In this document: in pieces, positions 17,612-26,030 of the stretch | How positions within the stretch are numbered: the first letter of the stretch is position 1 | How the letters are laid out: every line of letters starts with the position of its first letter | From: an uncultured Flavobacteriales bacterium | GTDB lineage: Bacteria; Bacteroidota; Bacteroidia; Palsa-965 | Direction of reading: 5' to 3' | DNA length: 46,236 bases | NCBI GenBank assembly: GCA_903873905.1 | Contig: CAIQQJ010000131.1 | Coordinates: 160,490 to 206,725 of the forward strand | Made by a program: the position numbers and the translations under genes | Notes under the pieces: generated by a model | Database searches by the model: none | Told to the model about the DNA's origin: nothing | What the model saw: only the letters and a program-made list of their open reading frames with translations

Positions 17612-19158
17612 GGACTTAAAACAATATATGGAATGAGCATTTCCTCCAATGAAATTCCTCCGTGTTGGAATGTATTTCGGTAATACGTAACGTAATAATT
17701 GTAATTATTCGGATACGCGAAAAAATAATCCTGCTTCGCGAAGATATATGCTGTGCTTACATTATTCTTCGGCAAAAAAACATCAGCTGGATTCCGAACT
17801 TCAAAAACATCTTTCTTCACATAATCCAAACTCTTTCCTTGCTTGTAACGCAAATTCGTGTTCACATTTCTATCTCCCACAACTTTCGATGGTTCGGTAA
17901 CCTTTATGGTTCCATGATCTGTGGTAATGATGACACGACATTTTTTCTCGGCAATTTGTTTGATGATATCTTGCAAGGGAGAATGCTCAAACCAAGAAAG
18001 TGTCAAGGAACGATAAGCAGCTTCGTCATCTGCCAATTCACGAATCACTTCCATTTCTGTTCGTGCATGTGAAAGCATATCCACAAAATTATAAACGATG
18101 ACGTTGAGTTTATTGTTCATGAGATTGGAAAAATTCTCACTAAGTTTTTTTCCAGCAGCATGATTAGTGATTTTATTGTAGGAAAATTTCACATCCTTGC
18201 CCATGCGTTTCAGATTGGCTGCAAGGAATTCCTCTTCGTGCATATTTTTTCCACCTTCATCATCATCATTCTTCCACAGGGTTGGAAAACGTTTTTCAAT
18301 TTCGGAAGGAAGCATTCCTGCAAACATGGCGTTACGCGCATATTGCGTTGCGGTTGGAAGAATTGCCGAGAAAATTTCCTCTTTCTCCACTTTGAAATAT
18401 TGACTCAACACCGGCTGCAAAACTTTCCATTGATCAAAACGCAAATTATCAACCAACAGAAAAAACACAGTTCCTTCCTTTTCCAATTCTGGCGCAAGCT
18501 TGTTTTTCAAAAGTGTGTGAGAAAGGGTTGGTGGATTTTTGTCTTTCCCATTCAACCAATCGACATAATTTCTTTCAACAAATTTTCCCCACGCCACATT
18601 TGCTTCCTGTTTTTGCATCGCAAGAATTTCATGCATGCTTTCATCCTGCGTTTTTTGCAATTCCAATTCCCAGAAAACAAGTTTTTTATAAACTTCCGTC
18701 CATTCCTCAAAACTTAAGCGATCACTCAAGGTCATTCCAATATTTCTGAAATCCTGTTGGTAACCTGTCGTTGTTTTCTGACTTTCCAGTTTTTTCTTAT
18801 CGAGGATTTTTTTCAAGGAAAGTAAAATCTGGTTTGGATTCACTGGTTTGATCAAATAATCGGCGATCTTCGAACCAATTGCATCTTCCATCAAATTTTC
18901 TTCTTCACTCTTGGTAATCATCACCACAGGAATGTCATTCTTCTGGTTTTTGATTCTTGTCAAAGTTTCCAATCCAGATAGTCCCGGCATATTCTCATCG
19001 AGGAAAACGATATCGAAATCATTTTTTGCGATTAAATCTATTGCATCATTTCCACTTGTTGCCGTGGAAACTTCATATCCTTTTTCCTTCAAAAATAAAA
19101 TATGCGGTTTGAGCAAATCAATTTCGTCATCAGCCCAAAGAATGTGAATCTTATCCAT
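17605..19158 (-). CDS. porX: T9SS response regulator PorX (receiver plus PglZ domain)
   Basis: PorX works with the histidine kinase PorY and a sigma factor to control T9SS gene expression. The receiver domain has the acidic pair D10-D11, phospho-acceptor D54 in VFLDENMP, and the conserved Lys in LIKPVNP. The 517-residue protein continues with a linker and a C-terminal PglZ/alkaline-phosphatase-like domain containing LLVDNLRFDQW, LPTATQYARNAMFAG, VIITTDHGT and the end HGGISLEEMLIPYIVLSPK. In characterised PorX this domain is a zinc phosphodiesterase acting on oligonucleotides. A -7 element lies 40 nt upstream. It heads an operon with the lipoprotein and tsaE genes. Confidence 0.97.
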   Translation of the reverse strand: MDKIHILWADDEIDLLKPHILFLKEKGYEVSTATSGNDAIDLIAKNDFDIVFLDENMPGLSGLETLTRIKNQKNDIPVVMITKSEEENLMEDAIGSKIADYLIKPVNPNQILLSLKKILDKKKLESQKTTTGYQQDFRNIGMTLSDRLSFEEWTEVYKKLVFWELELQKTQDESMHEILAMQKQEANVAWGKFVERNYVDWLNGKDKNPPTLSHTLLKNKLAPELEKEGTVFFLLVDNLRFDQWKVLQPVLSQYFKVEKEEIFSAILPTATQYARNAMFAGMLPSEIEKRFPTLWKNDDDEGGKNMHEEEFLAANLKRMGKDVKFSYNKITNHAAGKKLSENFSNLMNNKLNVIVYNFVDMLSHARTEMEVIRELADDEAAYRSLTLSWFEHSPLQDIIKQIAEKKCRVIITTDHGTIKVTEPSKVVGDRNVNTNLRYKQGKSLDYVKKDVFEVRNPADVFLPKNNVSTAYIFAKQDYFFAYPNNYNYYVTYYRNTFQHGGISLEEMLIPYIVLSPK

Positions 19159-19198
19159 TATGTAGTGTTTGTATGAGGAGAGCTATTCTAACGTTTTA

Positions 19199-19206
19199 CA
19201 AATGTA
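19199..19206 (-). promoter_or_regulatory. -7 element TACATTTG of porX
   Basis: This is an exact TAnnTTTG match on the minus strand, about 40 nt before the porX ATG. The region just upstream is the right arm of the word-repeat hairpin that follows the preceding gene. Confidence 0.55.
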
Positions 19207-19221
19207 ATTATTGTTTGAAAA

Positions 19222-19340
19222 GATGTGCCGATAAAGGGATGTGCTGATATGCCGATGCCTTTTTACTTTTTCAAATTCAAAGAAGGTTCCCTTATAAAAT
19301 TTCAATCAGCACATCAGCATATTGATTCATCAGCAAATCA
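19222..19340 (-). repeat. ATGTGCTG-word inverted repeat after the 19338 gene
   Basis: Words GATGTGCCG, GATGTGCTG and ATATGCCG (19222-19256) face ATCAGCACATCAGCATATTG-type words (19305-19336). The stop TGA of the preceding gene is at 19340-19338, at the edge of the right arm. In the transcript direction a short T run follows the second arm. The arms pair imperfectly. Confidence 0.65.
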
Positions 19341-19886
19341 TTTTTCCACTTCCTTAAATGAGTTCACCATCTTTTCCATATCCGTATTGTTGGAAGAAAA
19401 AGAGACTTCAGGCGTCCATGTTAAAATCTGATAGAAAAATTTCTGTGTTTCAACACAGGTCAATTTATACTCCATCAATTTCCCTTTTGAATTCGCTGCT
19501 TTTATTTCTGTTTGGAGTGCTTTGTTTCCGTTTATGGTCATTGGCTTGTTTACATACAAGCCTTCCTTGTCAATGTTTCGGGTACAGATTTTCATATAGG
19601 TTTCCAAATCATAATCAAGACCGAATGAAATGATTTTCGCTTTTGATTCATCGATTACCTCAATAAACAATTCTCGTTTTGCATTTTGATATTCAAGAGA
19701 AGCTGCAGAATCATTTATATGCGAGGGCTCCATGTCATTGGGCATTAGCATTTCATATCGCGCTCCATTCGAGGAAGTGACATCAGCAGTCATCATTTTT
19801 GGACCACGCATGAGCCACAACACAACAACTCCAGCAATCAGAAGTAGAAAAAAGATGAACAGAAGAATTTTCTTGCGCTTGGTCAT
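19338..19886 (-). CDS. Membrane-anchored protein of unknown function (182 aa)
   Basis: A basic start (MTKRKK) is followed by a single hydrophobic helix (ILLFIFFLLLIAGVVVLWLM), leaving about 155 residues outside the cytoplasm. These include YEMLMPNDMEPSHIND and a helix-strand pattern ending in NSFKEVEK. I recognise no named family; the pattern recalls small proteins that bind or chaperone in the periplasm, which is speculation. The open frame upstream of 19886 is coded by the heptamer-word arm and is rejected. It lies between hppD and porX, same direction, with hairpins on both sides. Confidence 0.78.
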   Translation of the reverse strand: MTKRKKILLFIFFLLLIAGVVVLWLMRGPKMMTADVTSSNGARYEMLMPNDMEPSHINDSAASLEYQNAKRELFIEVIDESKAKIISFGLDYDLETYMKICTRNIDKEGLYVNKPMTINGNKALQTEIKAANSKGKLMEYKLTCVETQKFFYQILTWTPEVSFSSNNTDMEKMVNSFKEVEK

Positions 19887-19926
19887 AAATGAATTGAAGG
19901 TGAAAATTACGAAAAAAGAAAGTGGC

Positions 19927-20022
19927 AAGGGACAAGTGACAGGTGACAAGTGCAAAATCTCAATGATTTACCTGTCAAATTTCACTTGCCACTTGCCACT
20001 TGTCACCTGTCACTTGTCCCTT
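19927..20022 (-). terminator. 26-bp perfect heptamer-word hairpin after hppD
   Basis: Arms at 19927-19952 and 19997-20022 are exact reverse complements, built of heptamers like GTGACAG and GTGACAA, with a 44-nt loop that holds further partial copies. In the hppD transcript direction the hairpin begins 8 nt after the stop and is followed, within about 10 nt, by TTTCTTTTTT. It should act as an intrinsic terminator although its loop is long. Confidence 0.8.
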
Positions 20023-20029
20023 GTCCCTT

Positions 20030-21190
20030 TTAAAGCGTTCCTCGCTTCTCTTGCTCCCGCTCTATGGATTCAAAAAGCGCCTTGAAATTTCCTGCACCGA
20101 AACCTTTCGCTCCCATGCGCTGAATAATTTCATAAAAAAGTGTCGGACGATCTTCAACAGGCTTGGTGAAAATTTGAAGTAAATATCCTTCTTCATCAGC
20201 ATCGACAAGAATTGCAAGTTTCTCCAATACATTAATGTCTTCTTGCATCATGTTCATGTGCTCACCCAAACGTGCAGGAATTTCCTGATAATAAGTATGT
20301 GGTGGTGCTGACAAAAACTCCACACCTCGTGCACGGAGTTCGGTTACTGTTTTGATAATATCATTTGTCGCAAGGGCGAGATGTTGACATCCTGGTCCTT
20401 CGTAAAAATCAAGATACTCTTCAATTTGTGATTTCTTTTTCCCTTCTGCTGGTTCGTTGATTGGAAACTTAATTCGACCATTTCCGTTCGACATTACTTT
20501 CGACATCAATGCGGAATATTCCGTGTGGATTTGTCTATCATCGAAGGAAAGGAAATTTACAAAACCCATCACATCTTCATACCATTTCACCCAAATATTC
20601 ATTTCTCCCCAACCAACATTTCCAACCATGTGATCAATGAATTTTAATCCCACAGAAGCAGGATTGTATTCAGAAACCCATTTTTCAAAACCTGGAAGGA
20701 ATGTTCCCTTATAATTTTTACGTTCAACAAACATGTGAATTGTTTCACCGTAAGTATAAATTCCAGAACGAACAACTTCACCATGCGCATCCTTTTCAAC
20801 AGTAGGATTCATAAATGGTTTTGCGCCACGTTTGGTTGTTTCCTCAAATGCACTTGTTGCATCTTCCACCCAAAGAGCAATCACTTTCACACCATCACCA
20901 TGTTTCTTAATGTGTTCTGCAATTGGAGAAGAACTATTCAAAGGCGATGTCAATACAATCCGAATTTTATCCTGACCGATCACATAGGAAGTGCGATCAC
21001 GAAGTCCGGTTTCCAATCCAGCATAAGCAACCGATTGGTAGCCAAAAGCTGTTTTATAATAATGTGCCGCTTGTTTCGCATTCCCCACATAAAACTCTAC
21101 ATAATCCGTTCCCATAATGGGCAAAAAATCCTGCGCACCTTCGAAAATTTTTTCCAATCCGTATTCTACGTTTTTTATTTCCTTAGCCAT
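20030..21190 (-). CDS. hppD: 4-hydroxyphenylpyruvate dioxygenase
   Basis: This non-haem iron enzyme converts 4-hydroxyphenylpyruvate to homogentisate in tyrosine degradation. The iron ligands fit the family: histidine in FIDHMVGNVG, histidine in GPGCQHLALATND and glutamate in DEEGYLLQIFTKP. The N-terminal vicinal-oxygen-chelate half begins at TDYVEFYVGNAKQAAHYY. At 386 aa the length is normal. It follows hmgA, the next enzyme of the pathway, by 166 nt on the same strand. Each has its own -7 element, so they may be separately transcribed. Confidence 0.97.
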   Translation of the reverse strand: MAKEIKNVEYGLEKIFEGAQDFLPIMGTDYVEFYVGNAKQAAHYYKTAFGYQSVAYAGLETGLRDRTSYVIGQDKIRIVLTSPLNSSSPIAEHIKKHGDGVKVIALWVEDATSAFEETTKRGAKPFMNPTVEKDAHGEVVRSGIYTYGETIHMFVERKNYKGTFLPGFEKWVSEYNPASVGLKFIDHMVGNVGWGEMNIWVKWYEDVMGFVNFLSFDDRQIHTEYSALMSKVMSNGNGRIKFPINEPAEGKKKSQIEEYLDFYEGPGCQHLALATNDIIKTVTELRARGVEFLSAPPHTYYQEIPARLGEHMNMMQEDINVLEKLAILVDADEEGYLLQIFTKPVEDRPTLFYEIIQRMGAKGFGAGNFKALFESIEREQEKRGTL

Positions 21191-21232
21191 GGTAGTATGA
21201 TTTTAAATTTTTGTCTGTATAATATTGATTTT

Positions 21233-21240
21233 CAAACTTA
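21233..21240 (-). promoter_or_regulatory. -7 element TAAGTTTG of hppD
   Basis: This is an exact TAnnTTTG match on the minus strand, 42 nt before the ATG, with a run ending TTTG about 9 nt further upstream, which is too close to be the -33 element. Confidence 0.45.
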
Positions 21241-21320
21241 CAAAAAAACGAGGTGGTTATGACCACATGGCCATTGCCAAAGAGAGAAGATTTAAAAAAT
21301 TTAACATCGAGATAATTTTA

Positions 21321-21359
21321 ATTTGAAATTTGCACATTTGAAATTTGCACATCATTTCA
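21321..21359. repeat. TTTGAAATTTGCACA word repeat overlapping the hmgA stop
   Basis: Two nearly identical 15-nt units (ATTTGAAATTTGCAC) stand in tandem, followed by ATCATTTCA, which contains the hmgA stop (TGA on the minus strand). It is the same family as the blocks over the porX stop and over the stop at 38215. Confidence 0.75.
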
Positions 21360-22514
21360 CTCCACCCAAGATTTATAATATTTTCCATCATCAATTCCCA
21401 TTGCCGCTTCTGTAATTTGCAAAGGACGGAAGGTGTCTACCATCACAGCAAGTTCCTGTGTATCTTTTTGTCCAATGCTTCTTTCCATTGCTCCAGGCGC
21501 TGGTCCGTGCACAATTCCTTTTGGATGCAAAGTGAAATGTCCTTCCTTAATATTATTGCGCGACATAAAATCGCCCTCAACATAAAATAAAACTTCATCA
21601 GCATCAATATTGCTGTGATTGTAAGGCGCTGGAATGGATTGGGGATGATAATCATACATGCGTGGAACGAAAGAACAAATCACGAATGAAGAGGTTTCAA
21701 ATGTTTGGTGAATGGGTGGTGGCAAATGCACACGCCCAGTGATGGGTTCGAAATTATGAATGGAAAATCCCCAAGGGAAATTATATCCATCCCAACCTAC
21801 AACATCAAAAGGATGCGTTGCATAAACAATATCGTGCAACATATTTTCCTTTTTCACCTTAATCAAAAAATCACCTTTTTCATCATGTGTTTCCAATTCG
21901 GTTGGCAATTTGAAATCGCGTTCACAGAATGGAGAATGCTCCAATAATTGTCCTGAAGAACTTTTGTAACGCGCAGGCGTGTAAATCGGCGCGTAGCTTT
22001 CAACGTATAAAATTTTATTATCTTCTGATTCAAATTCAATTTGATAAATCATTCCTCTTGGAATAATGAGATAATCGCCGGGAACAAAATTGATGTTTCC
22101 CATGAAGGTGCGAAGTTTCCCTTTTCCCCTATGAACAAAAAGCATTTCATCGGCATCCGCATTTTTATAATAATAAGCGGTCAGACTTTTTCGCGGTGCG
22201 GCAAGACCTACTTTGCAATCGCCATTCACCATCAAATCAATTCGGCTTTCCAGAAAATCATCTGCCGGTTTCAATTTAAAACCTTCCAATAAAAGTGGTT
22301 TGATGTTTTTCGCGATGGCTATTTTCGGTGTAACATCGACTGATTTTAGAATTTCCTTTATCTGCGTTGGTCGATGCACATGATAGGTTAAAGAAGAATG
22401 ACTATTGAATCCCTCCGTTCCGAAAAGCTGTTCGTAATAAAATTTTCCTTCAGGACTTTTGAAAACAATATGTCGCTTTGAAGGGAAATTTCCGAGGGAG
22501 TGATATATAGGCAT
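21357..22514 (-). CDS. hmgA: Homogentisate 1,2-dioxygenase
   Basis: The enzyme opens the homogentisate ring to maleylacetoacetate, the step after HppD. The 385-residue protein is of the shorter bacterial type. Recognisable parts are FVPGDYLIIPRGMIYQIEF, PPIHQTFETSSFVICSF, and NIDADEVLFYVEGDF followed by GIVHGPAPGA, which supply the iron-binding His and Glu residues. A -7 element lies 21 nt upstream of the ATG. The later genes of the pathway (isomerase, fumarylacetoacetase) are not in this window. Confidence 0.95.
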   Translation of the reverse strand: MPIYHSLGNFPSKRHIVFKSPEGKFYYEQLFGTEGFNSHSSLTYHVHRPTQIKEILKSVDVTPKIAIAKNIKPLLLEGFKLKPADDFLESRIDLMVNGDCKVGLAAPRKSLTAYYYKNADADEMLFVHRGKGKLRTFMGNINFVPGDYLIIPRGMIYQIEFESEDNKILYVESYAPIYTPARYKSSSGQLLEHSPFCERDFKLPTELETHDEKGDFLIKVKKENMLHDIVYATHPFDVVGWDGYNFPWGFSIHNFEPITGRVHLPPPIHQTFETSSFVICSFVPRMYDYHPQSIPAPYNHSNIDADEVLFYVEGDFMSRNNIKEGHFTLHPKGIVHGPAPGAMERSIGQKDTQELAVMVDTFRPLQITEAAMGIDDGKYYKSWVE

Positions 22515-22535
22515 AGTTTATTTTTATTAGGGATT

Positions 22536-22543
22536 CAAAGCTA
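22536..22543 (-). promoter_or_regulatory. -7 element TAGCTTTG of hmgA
   Basis: This is an exact TAnnTTTG match on the minus strand, 21 nt before the ATG at 22514. Confidence 0.5.
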
Positions 22544-22582
22544 TTATTAATGAAACTAGGTACGAATGACAATTATCAATTA

Positions 22583-22676
22583 AAGGGGCAAGGGGCGTGG
22601 GGCAATGGACGTGGAGCATATTAAAGTATCAACACATCACATGTCACTTGGCCCCTGTCCCTCGTCCCTCGTCACA
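22583..22676 (-). repeat. Heptamer-word inverted repeat containing the trhO stop
   Basis: The arms are GGGGCAA, GGGGCGT, GGGGCAA and TGGACGT words (22583-22615) and CCCCTGT, CCCTCGT and CCCTCGTCAC words (about 22641-22676). The last dozen codons of trhO and its TGA stop (22639-22637) lie inside the second arm. Pairing is imperfect. Confidence 0.7.
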
Positions 22677-23704
22677 TCCTTAAGAACGGGTCTCAATCTC
22701 GAATGATATCGGGAAACGGCCACAAATGGTTTTCCTTCGTTTCTCAATTTCACTTTTTCAAGTTCAGGCAAATTTTTCCACTCCACACATTTTTCCGAAC
22801 AACAGCCTTGCATTTTTTCTGCGCAATTTTCACATTGAATAAAAAGCAAATTGCATTCGAGATTACGGCAATTCACATGTGTATCACATGGCACTCCACA
22901 TTGGTGACAATTGGCGATGACATCTTCCGTAATTCGTTCACCCAATCGTTCATCAAAAACAAAATTCTTCCCGATAAATTTCGATTCAATTCCATCCTGT
23001 TTTATTTCTCGTGCATATTCAATAATACCACCATACAATTGATTCACATCTTTAAATCCATGATGTTTTAAATAGGCGCTTGCTTTTTCACATCGAATTC
23101 CACCGGTGCAATACATCAGAATTTTTTGCTCTTCTTTTCCTTTCAATTGTTCAACAACCATCGGAAGCTCCTCCTTAAACGTATCGGCTTGTGGAAGAAT
23201 AGCATTCTTGAAATGTCCTACTTCACTCTCATAATGGTTGCGCATATCAACGACAATTGTCCCTGGCTTTTCCATCTCCTGATTGAACTCAATCGCCGAT
23301 AAATGATTTCCCACATTCGTCACATCAAAAAAATCATCTTCCAAACCATCCGCAACAATTTTTTTTCTGACTTTAATTGTTAGTCTGAAAAAAGATTTTC
23401 CATCGTCTTCCACTGCAATTTTAAATGGCACATCCTTAAATTCCGGATGCTGATTTAGCGAATGTCTAAAACTTTCGAAGTAATGTTCTGGGACGCTTAG
23501 CTGTGCGTTGATTCCTTCACGAGCCAAGTAGATCCTTCCGAAAACAAGCAACTCATTCCATTCCCGCCACAATATGTTTCGCATTTTCTGTGCATCATCA
23601 AGAATGACGTACCGATAAAACGAAAGTGTGATTCTATGGAATGGCTCTTCCGTTACACGTTTTCGCATTTCATCCCGATTCACTCTGTTGTAAAGTATTG
23701 ACAT
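22637..23704 (-). CDS. trhO: tRNA uridine(34) hydroxylase (rhodanese-domain protein)
   Basis: TrhO (YceA) helps make 5-hydroxyuridine at tRNA position 34. The protein has the N-terminal UPF0176 domain with [13 protein letters not shown], then a rhodanese domain with active-site cysteine in [12 protein letters not shown], and a C-terminal cysteine-rich region ([30 protein letters not shown]). The start at 23704 gives 355 aa; ATG 23752 is upstream in frame, but the exact -7 element TACCTTTG ends 5 nt before 23704. The final residues [13 protein letters not shown] are encoded by the word repeat, so the C-terminus appears to have been extended by it. Confidence 0.93.
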   Translation of the reverse strand: MSILYNRVNRDEMRKRVTEEPFHRITLSFYRYVILDDAQKMRNILWREWNELLVFGRIYLAREGINAQLSVPEHYFESFRHSLNQHPEFKDVPFKIAVEDDGKSFFRLTIKVRKKIVADGLEDDFFDVTNVGNHLSAIEFNQEMEKPGTIVVDMRNHYESEVGHFKNAILPQADTFKEELPMVVEQLKGKEEQKILMYCTGGIRCEKASAYLKHHGFKDVNQLYGGIIEYAREIKQDGIESKFIGKNFVFDERLGERITEDVIANCHQCGVPCDTHVNCRNLECNLLFIQCENCAEKMQGCCSEKCVEWKNLPELEKVKLRNEGKPFVAVSRYHSRLRPVLKDVTRDEGQGPSDM

Positions 23705-23709
23705 TAATA

Positions 23710-23717
23710 CAAAGGTA
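23710..23717 (-). promoter_or_regulatory. -7 element TACCTTTG of trhO
   Basis: This is an exact match ending 5 nt before the ATG at 23704, a leaderless arrangement. It decides the start codon. Confidence 0.6.
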
Positions 23718-23820
23718 AGTTGAAGAAGAAACTTTTGTGTAATAAAAATCAAGCCTACAATGATATTTAGGAGGATTTTTACCTTCTCTCAATTCTCCAT
23801 TCGTATGTCTCAAGTCTTTT

Positions 23821-23828
23821 TACCTTTG
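23821..23828 (+). promoter_or_regulatory. -7 element TACCTTTG of the threonine dehydrogenase gene
   Basis: This is an exact match 23 nt before the ATG at 23852. The two divergent promoters at 23717 and 23821 are about 100 nt apart. Confidence 0.55.
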
Positions 23829-23851
23829 AACTTCTCAAAAAATTAAATCAA

Positions 23852-24811
23852 ATGGCAACAGACAAAATAATGGTCATTGGCTCATCGGGACAAATCGGAA
23901 CAGAGCTGGTAATGGAATTACGTGCAAGTTTCGGAAATGACAATGTCGTTGCCTGTGATTTAAAATCATCGGCACAAGAAGTAATGGAAAGTGGGCCATT
24001 TGAAACACTTGACGTTCTTGACAAGACAAAACTTCTTGAATTGATTAAAAAACATCACATCACGCAAGTATATCTATTGGCAGCTATGCTTTCTGCAACC
24101 GCAGAACAACATCCAATGTTTGCTTGGAAGTTGAACATGGAAAGTCTTTTTAATGTTCTAGAACTTGCCAAAGAGGGACACATAAAGAAAATTTATTGGC
24201 CAAGTTCAATTGCTGTTTTCGGTCCAACAACACCTCGACAGAACACACCGCAATACACCATTATTGAGCCAAGCACGGTTTATGGTATCAGTAAACAAGC
24301 TGGTGAGCGTTGGTGCGAATGGTATTTCAAAAAATATGGAGTAGATACGAGAAGTCTACGTTATCCCGGTTTAATTGGATGGAAGTCAGCGCCAGGTGGA
24401 GGAACTACTGATTATGCAGTACATATATTCCATGAAGCATTGAAGAAGAACACATATGAATGTTTTCTTTCCGAAAATACGGCATTGCCAATGATGTATA
24501 TGCCAGATGCCATTCGAGCAACAATTGAAATAATGGACGCTCCCGCAGAAAAAATCAAGATTCGTGGAGGCTATAATCTGGGAGGTATTAGTTTTTCCCC
24601 AAAAGATATTGCAGCAGTAGTGGCCCAAAATTGCCCTGGATTCACCATTACCTATAAACCTGATTTTCGCCAACAAATAGCTGATTCTTGGCCAGCAAGC
24701 ATCGATGATTCAGAGGCAAAGAAAGATTGGGGATGGAAACCGCAATTTGACTTAATTGCCATGAGTGAAGATATGTTCCTAAATCTCAAAAAAAACTCAG
24801 GCAAAATTTGA
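23852..24811 (+). CDS. L-threonine 3-dehydrogenase-type SDR (NAD-dependent epimerase/dehydratase family)
   Basis: The 319-residue extended SDR has the NAD motif GSSGQIGTELV (residues 10-20), an acidic residue after strand 2 (ACDLKS), and the catalytic Ser with YGISKQAGE (Tyr-x3-Lys). The section RYPGLIGWKSAPGGGTTDYA and LPMMYMPDAIRATI matches what I know of the SDR-type threonine dehydrogenases of Flavobacterium relatives, which oxidise L-threonine to 2-amino-3-ketobutyrate. A sugar-nucleotide epimerase role is less likely because the GGGTTDYA and LPMMYMPDA stretches are specific. The partner Kbl is not in the window. Confidence 0.9.
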   Translation: MATDKIMVIGSSGQIGTELVMELRASFGNDNVVACDLKSSAQEVMESGPFETLDVLDKTKLLELIKKHHITQVYLLAAMLSATAEQHPMFAWKLNMESLFNVLELAKEGHIKKIYWPSSIAVFGPTTPRQNTPQYTIIEPSTVYGISKQAGERWCEWYFKKYGVDTRSLRYPGLIGWKSAPGGGTTDYAVHIFHEALKKNTYECFLSENTALPMMYMPDAIRATIEIMDAPAEKIKIRGGYNLGGISFSPKDIAAVVAQNCPGFTITYKPDFRQQIADSWPASIDDSEAKKDWGWKPQFDLIAMSEDMFLNLKKNSGKI

Positions 24812-24935
24812 AACCAGGTTTGCCTGTAAGACGTAGAAGATAACAATACCTAATATTGTTCGTTTTATCCTTTCGTCGGACAATTTTGTCGATTGGGCGA
24901 ATTCTCAAAACTTTGCGCTGTGAAAAGAAGTATAC

Positions 24936-24959
24936 TTGATAATTACTGACAATTATCAA
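24936..24959. repeat. Small inverted repeat TTGATAATT / AATTATCAA
   Basis: A 9-bp stem with a 6-nt loop stands before the first MORN-like gene. The word ACAATTATCAA also occurs at about 22569-22579 and, inverted, near 39420-39432. Confidence 0.5.
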
Positions 24960-24986
24960 CAAACACTTGACATGTAAATAAGGCAA

Positions 24987-25862
24987 ATGAAAAAATTTAC
25001 GCTCATCCTTTTTCTCATTGTCTTTGGTTCTGGTTTGGCTTTCTCTGCTGCCACCGATACCACTGAACAAATTGACGCTGCTGGAAAACGGCAGGGTTGG
25101 TGGATATTATACGGAAGAGACAAAAAAGATCCCACTTTCCCAAATGACAATAAATGGCAAGAAGGTCGATACAAAGACAGCCAGAAGATTGGTGTTTGGA
25201 TTGAATACTTCGCGACTGGCTTAAAGAGGAGCGAACTCACTTTCGTTAATAATCGCCCTAATGGTCATGCGGTGATGTATAATGATAATGGAAAAAAATC
25301 AGAAGAAGGTACTTGGGTTGGAACACGCTGGGTTGGTGACTACAAACTCTTTTATGATGATGGAACTCCGCGACAGGATTTCAATTATAGTCAATTGGGA
25401 CAAAGGGAAGGAACTCAGACTTATGTCCATCCAAATGGCAAAGTAGCTATCACAGTGGATATGAAAGGTGGGAAAGAGCAGGGTTGGAAAAAAGAATACG
25501 ATGAAAATGGAAATCTGATTCGTGAAACCTTCTTTGCTGATGGTGTAATTGATCCAGCACAAACAAAAACTTACGATACACCCACACCTGAAAAAGCACC
25601 TGAAGAGAAAGAAATAAAAGGAGTTGCAAAGGTGGTTGATGATCCAAATTTCAAACCAAATAAAGGGACATTCAATGGTGAAGGAGATTGGATTCTTTAC
25701 AAGAATGGACAGATTACCATGAAAGGAAATTTCCATTCGAAACGACTTGTAAACGGAGAAGAGCGCATCTATGACAACAACGGATTGCTGCGTCAGATTA
25801 AACTCTATAAAGAAGGCAAATATGTGGGCGATGGTCCTTTACCAAACGATGCCAATAAGTAA
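24987..25862 (+). CDS. Exported MORN-like repeat protein, paralogue 1 (291 aa)
   Basis: The signal peptide ends near GLAFSAA. The rest consists of repeated units of the type G-K-R-Q-G-W-W, EGRYKDSQKIGVWIEY, NGHAVMYNDNGKKSEEGTW and NGKVAITVDMKGGKEQGWKKEY, the MORN-variant (YwqK-like) pattern of strands ending in Gly and Tyr. Between residues about 190 and 230 is a Pro, Glu and Lys-rich linker, and two more repeats follow. The protein probably forms a beta-meander in the periplasm or at the cell surface; its partner is unknown. It is followed by a terminator and then by a close paralogue. Confidence 0.9.
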   Translation: MKKFTLILFLIVFGSGLAFSAATDTTEQIDAAGKRQGWWILYGRDKKDPTFPNDNKWQEGRYKDSQKIGVWIEYFATGLKRSELTFVNNRPNGHAVMYNDNGKKSEEGTWVGTRWVGDYKLFYDDGTPRQDFNYSQLGQREGTQTYVHPNGKVAITVDMKGGKEQGWKKEYDENGNLIRETFFADGVIDPAQTKTYDTPTPEKAPEEKEIKGVAKVVDDPNFKPNKGTFNGEGDWILYKNGQITMKGNFHSKRLVNGEERIYDNNGLLRQIKLYKEGKYVGDGPLPNDANK

Positions 25863-25886
25863 CCTTTTTCAAAAAAATCAATAACA

Positions 25887-25918
25887 CAAAAGCCTCTTAA
25901 TCGGAGGCTTTTGCGTTT
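25887..25918 (+). terminator. Terminator after MORN-like gene 1
   Basis: The 10-bp stem CAAAAGCCTC with GAGGCTTTTG has a 7-nt loop, followed by CGTTTT. Confidence 0.9.
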
Positions 25919-25950
25919 TAATCCCCAATATTCCCCTTCTGGTCTAATTG

Positions 25951-25982
25951 TTGTCTATCTGTATGATATTATGGTAACTTTA
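25951..25982 (+). promoter_or_regulatory. Promoter of MORN-like gene 2
   Basis: TTG at 25951-25953 and the near-consensus -7 TAACTTTA at 25975-25982 are 21 nt apart. The ATG is 48 nt further on. Together with the terminator before it, this makes the second copy an independent unit. Confidence 0.45.
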
Positions 25983-26030
25983 TTATAACAAACACGTTCA
26001 AAAAGCACAGTACTATTTCCTATTATCACT

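Noticed and set aside
18160-18717. 185-codon plus-strand frame inside porX
   Set aside because: Shadow frame; its composition is Phe/His/Ile-rich and no signal supports it.
19887-19955. N-terminal extension of the 19338 protein
   Set aside because: It is coded by the heptamer-word hairpin arm; the signal-anchor starts at MTKRKK.
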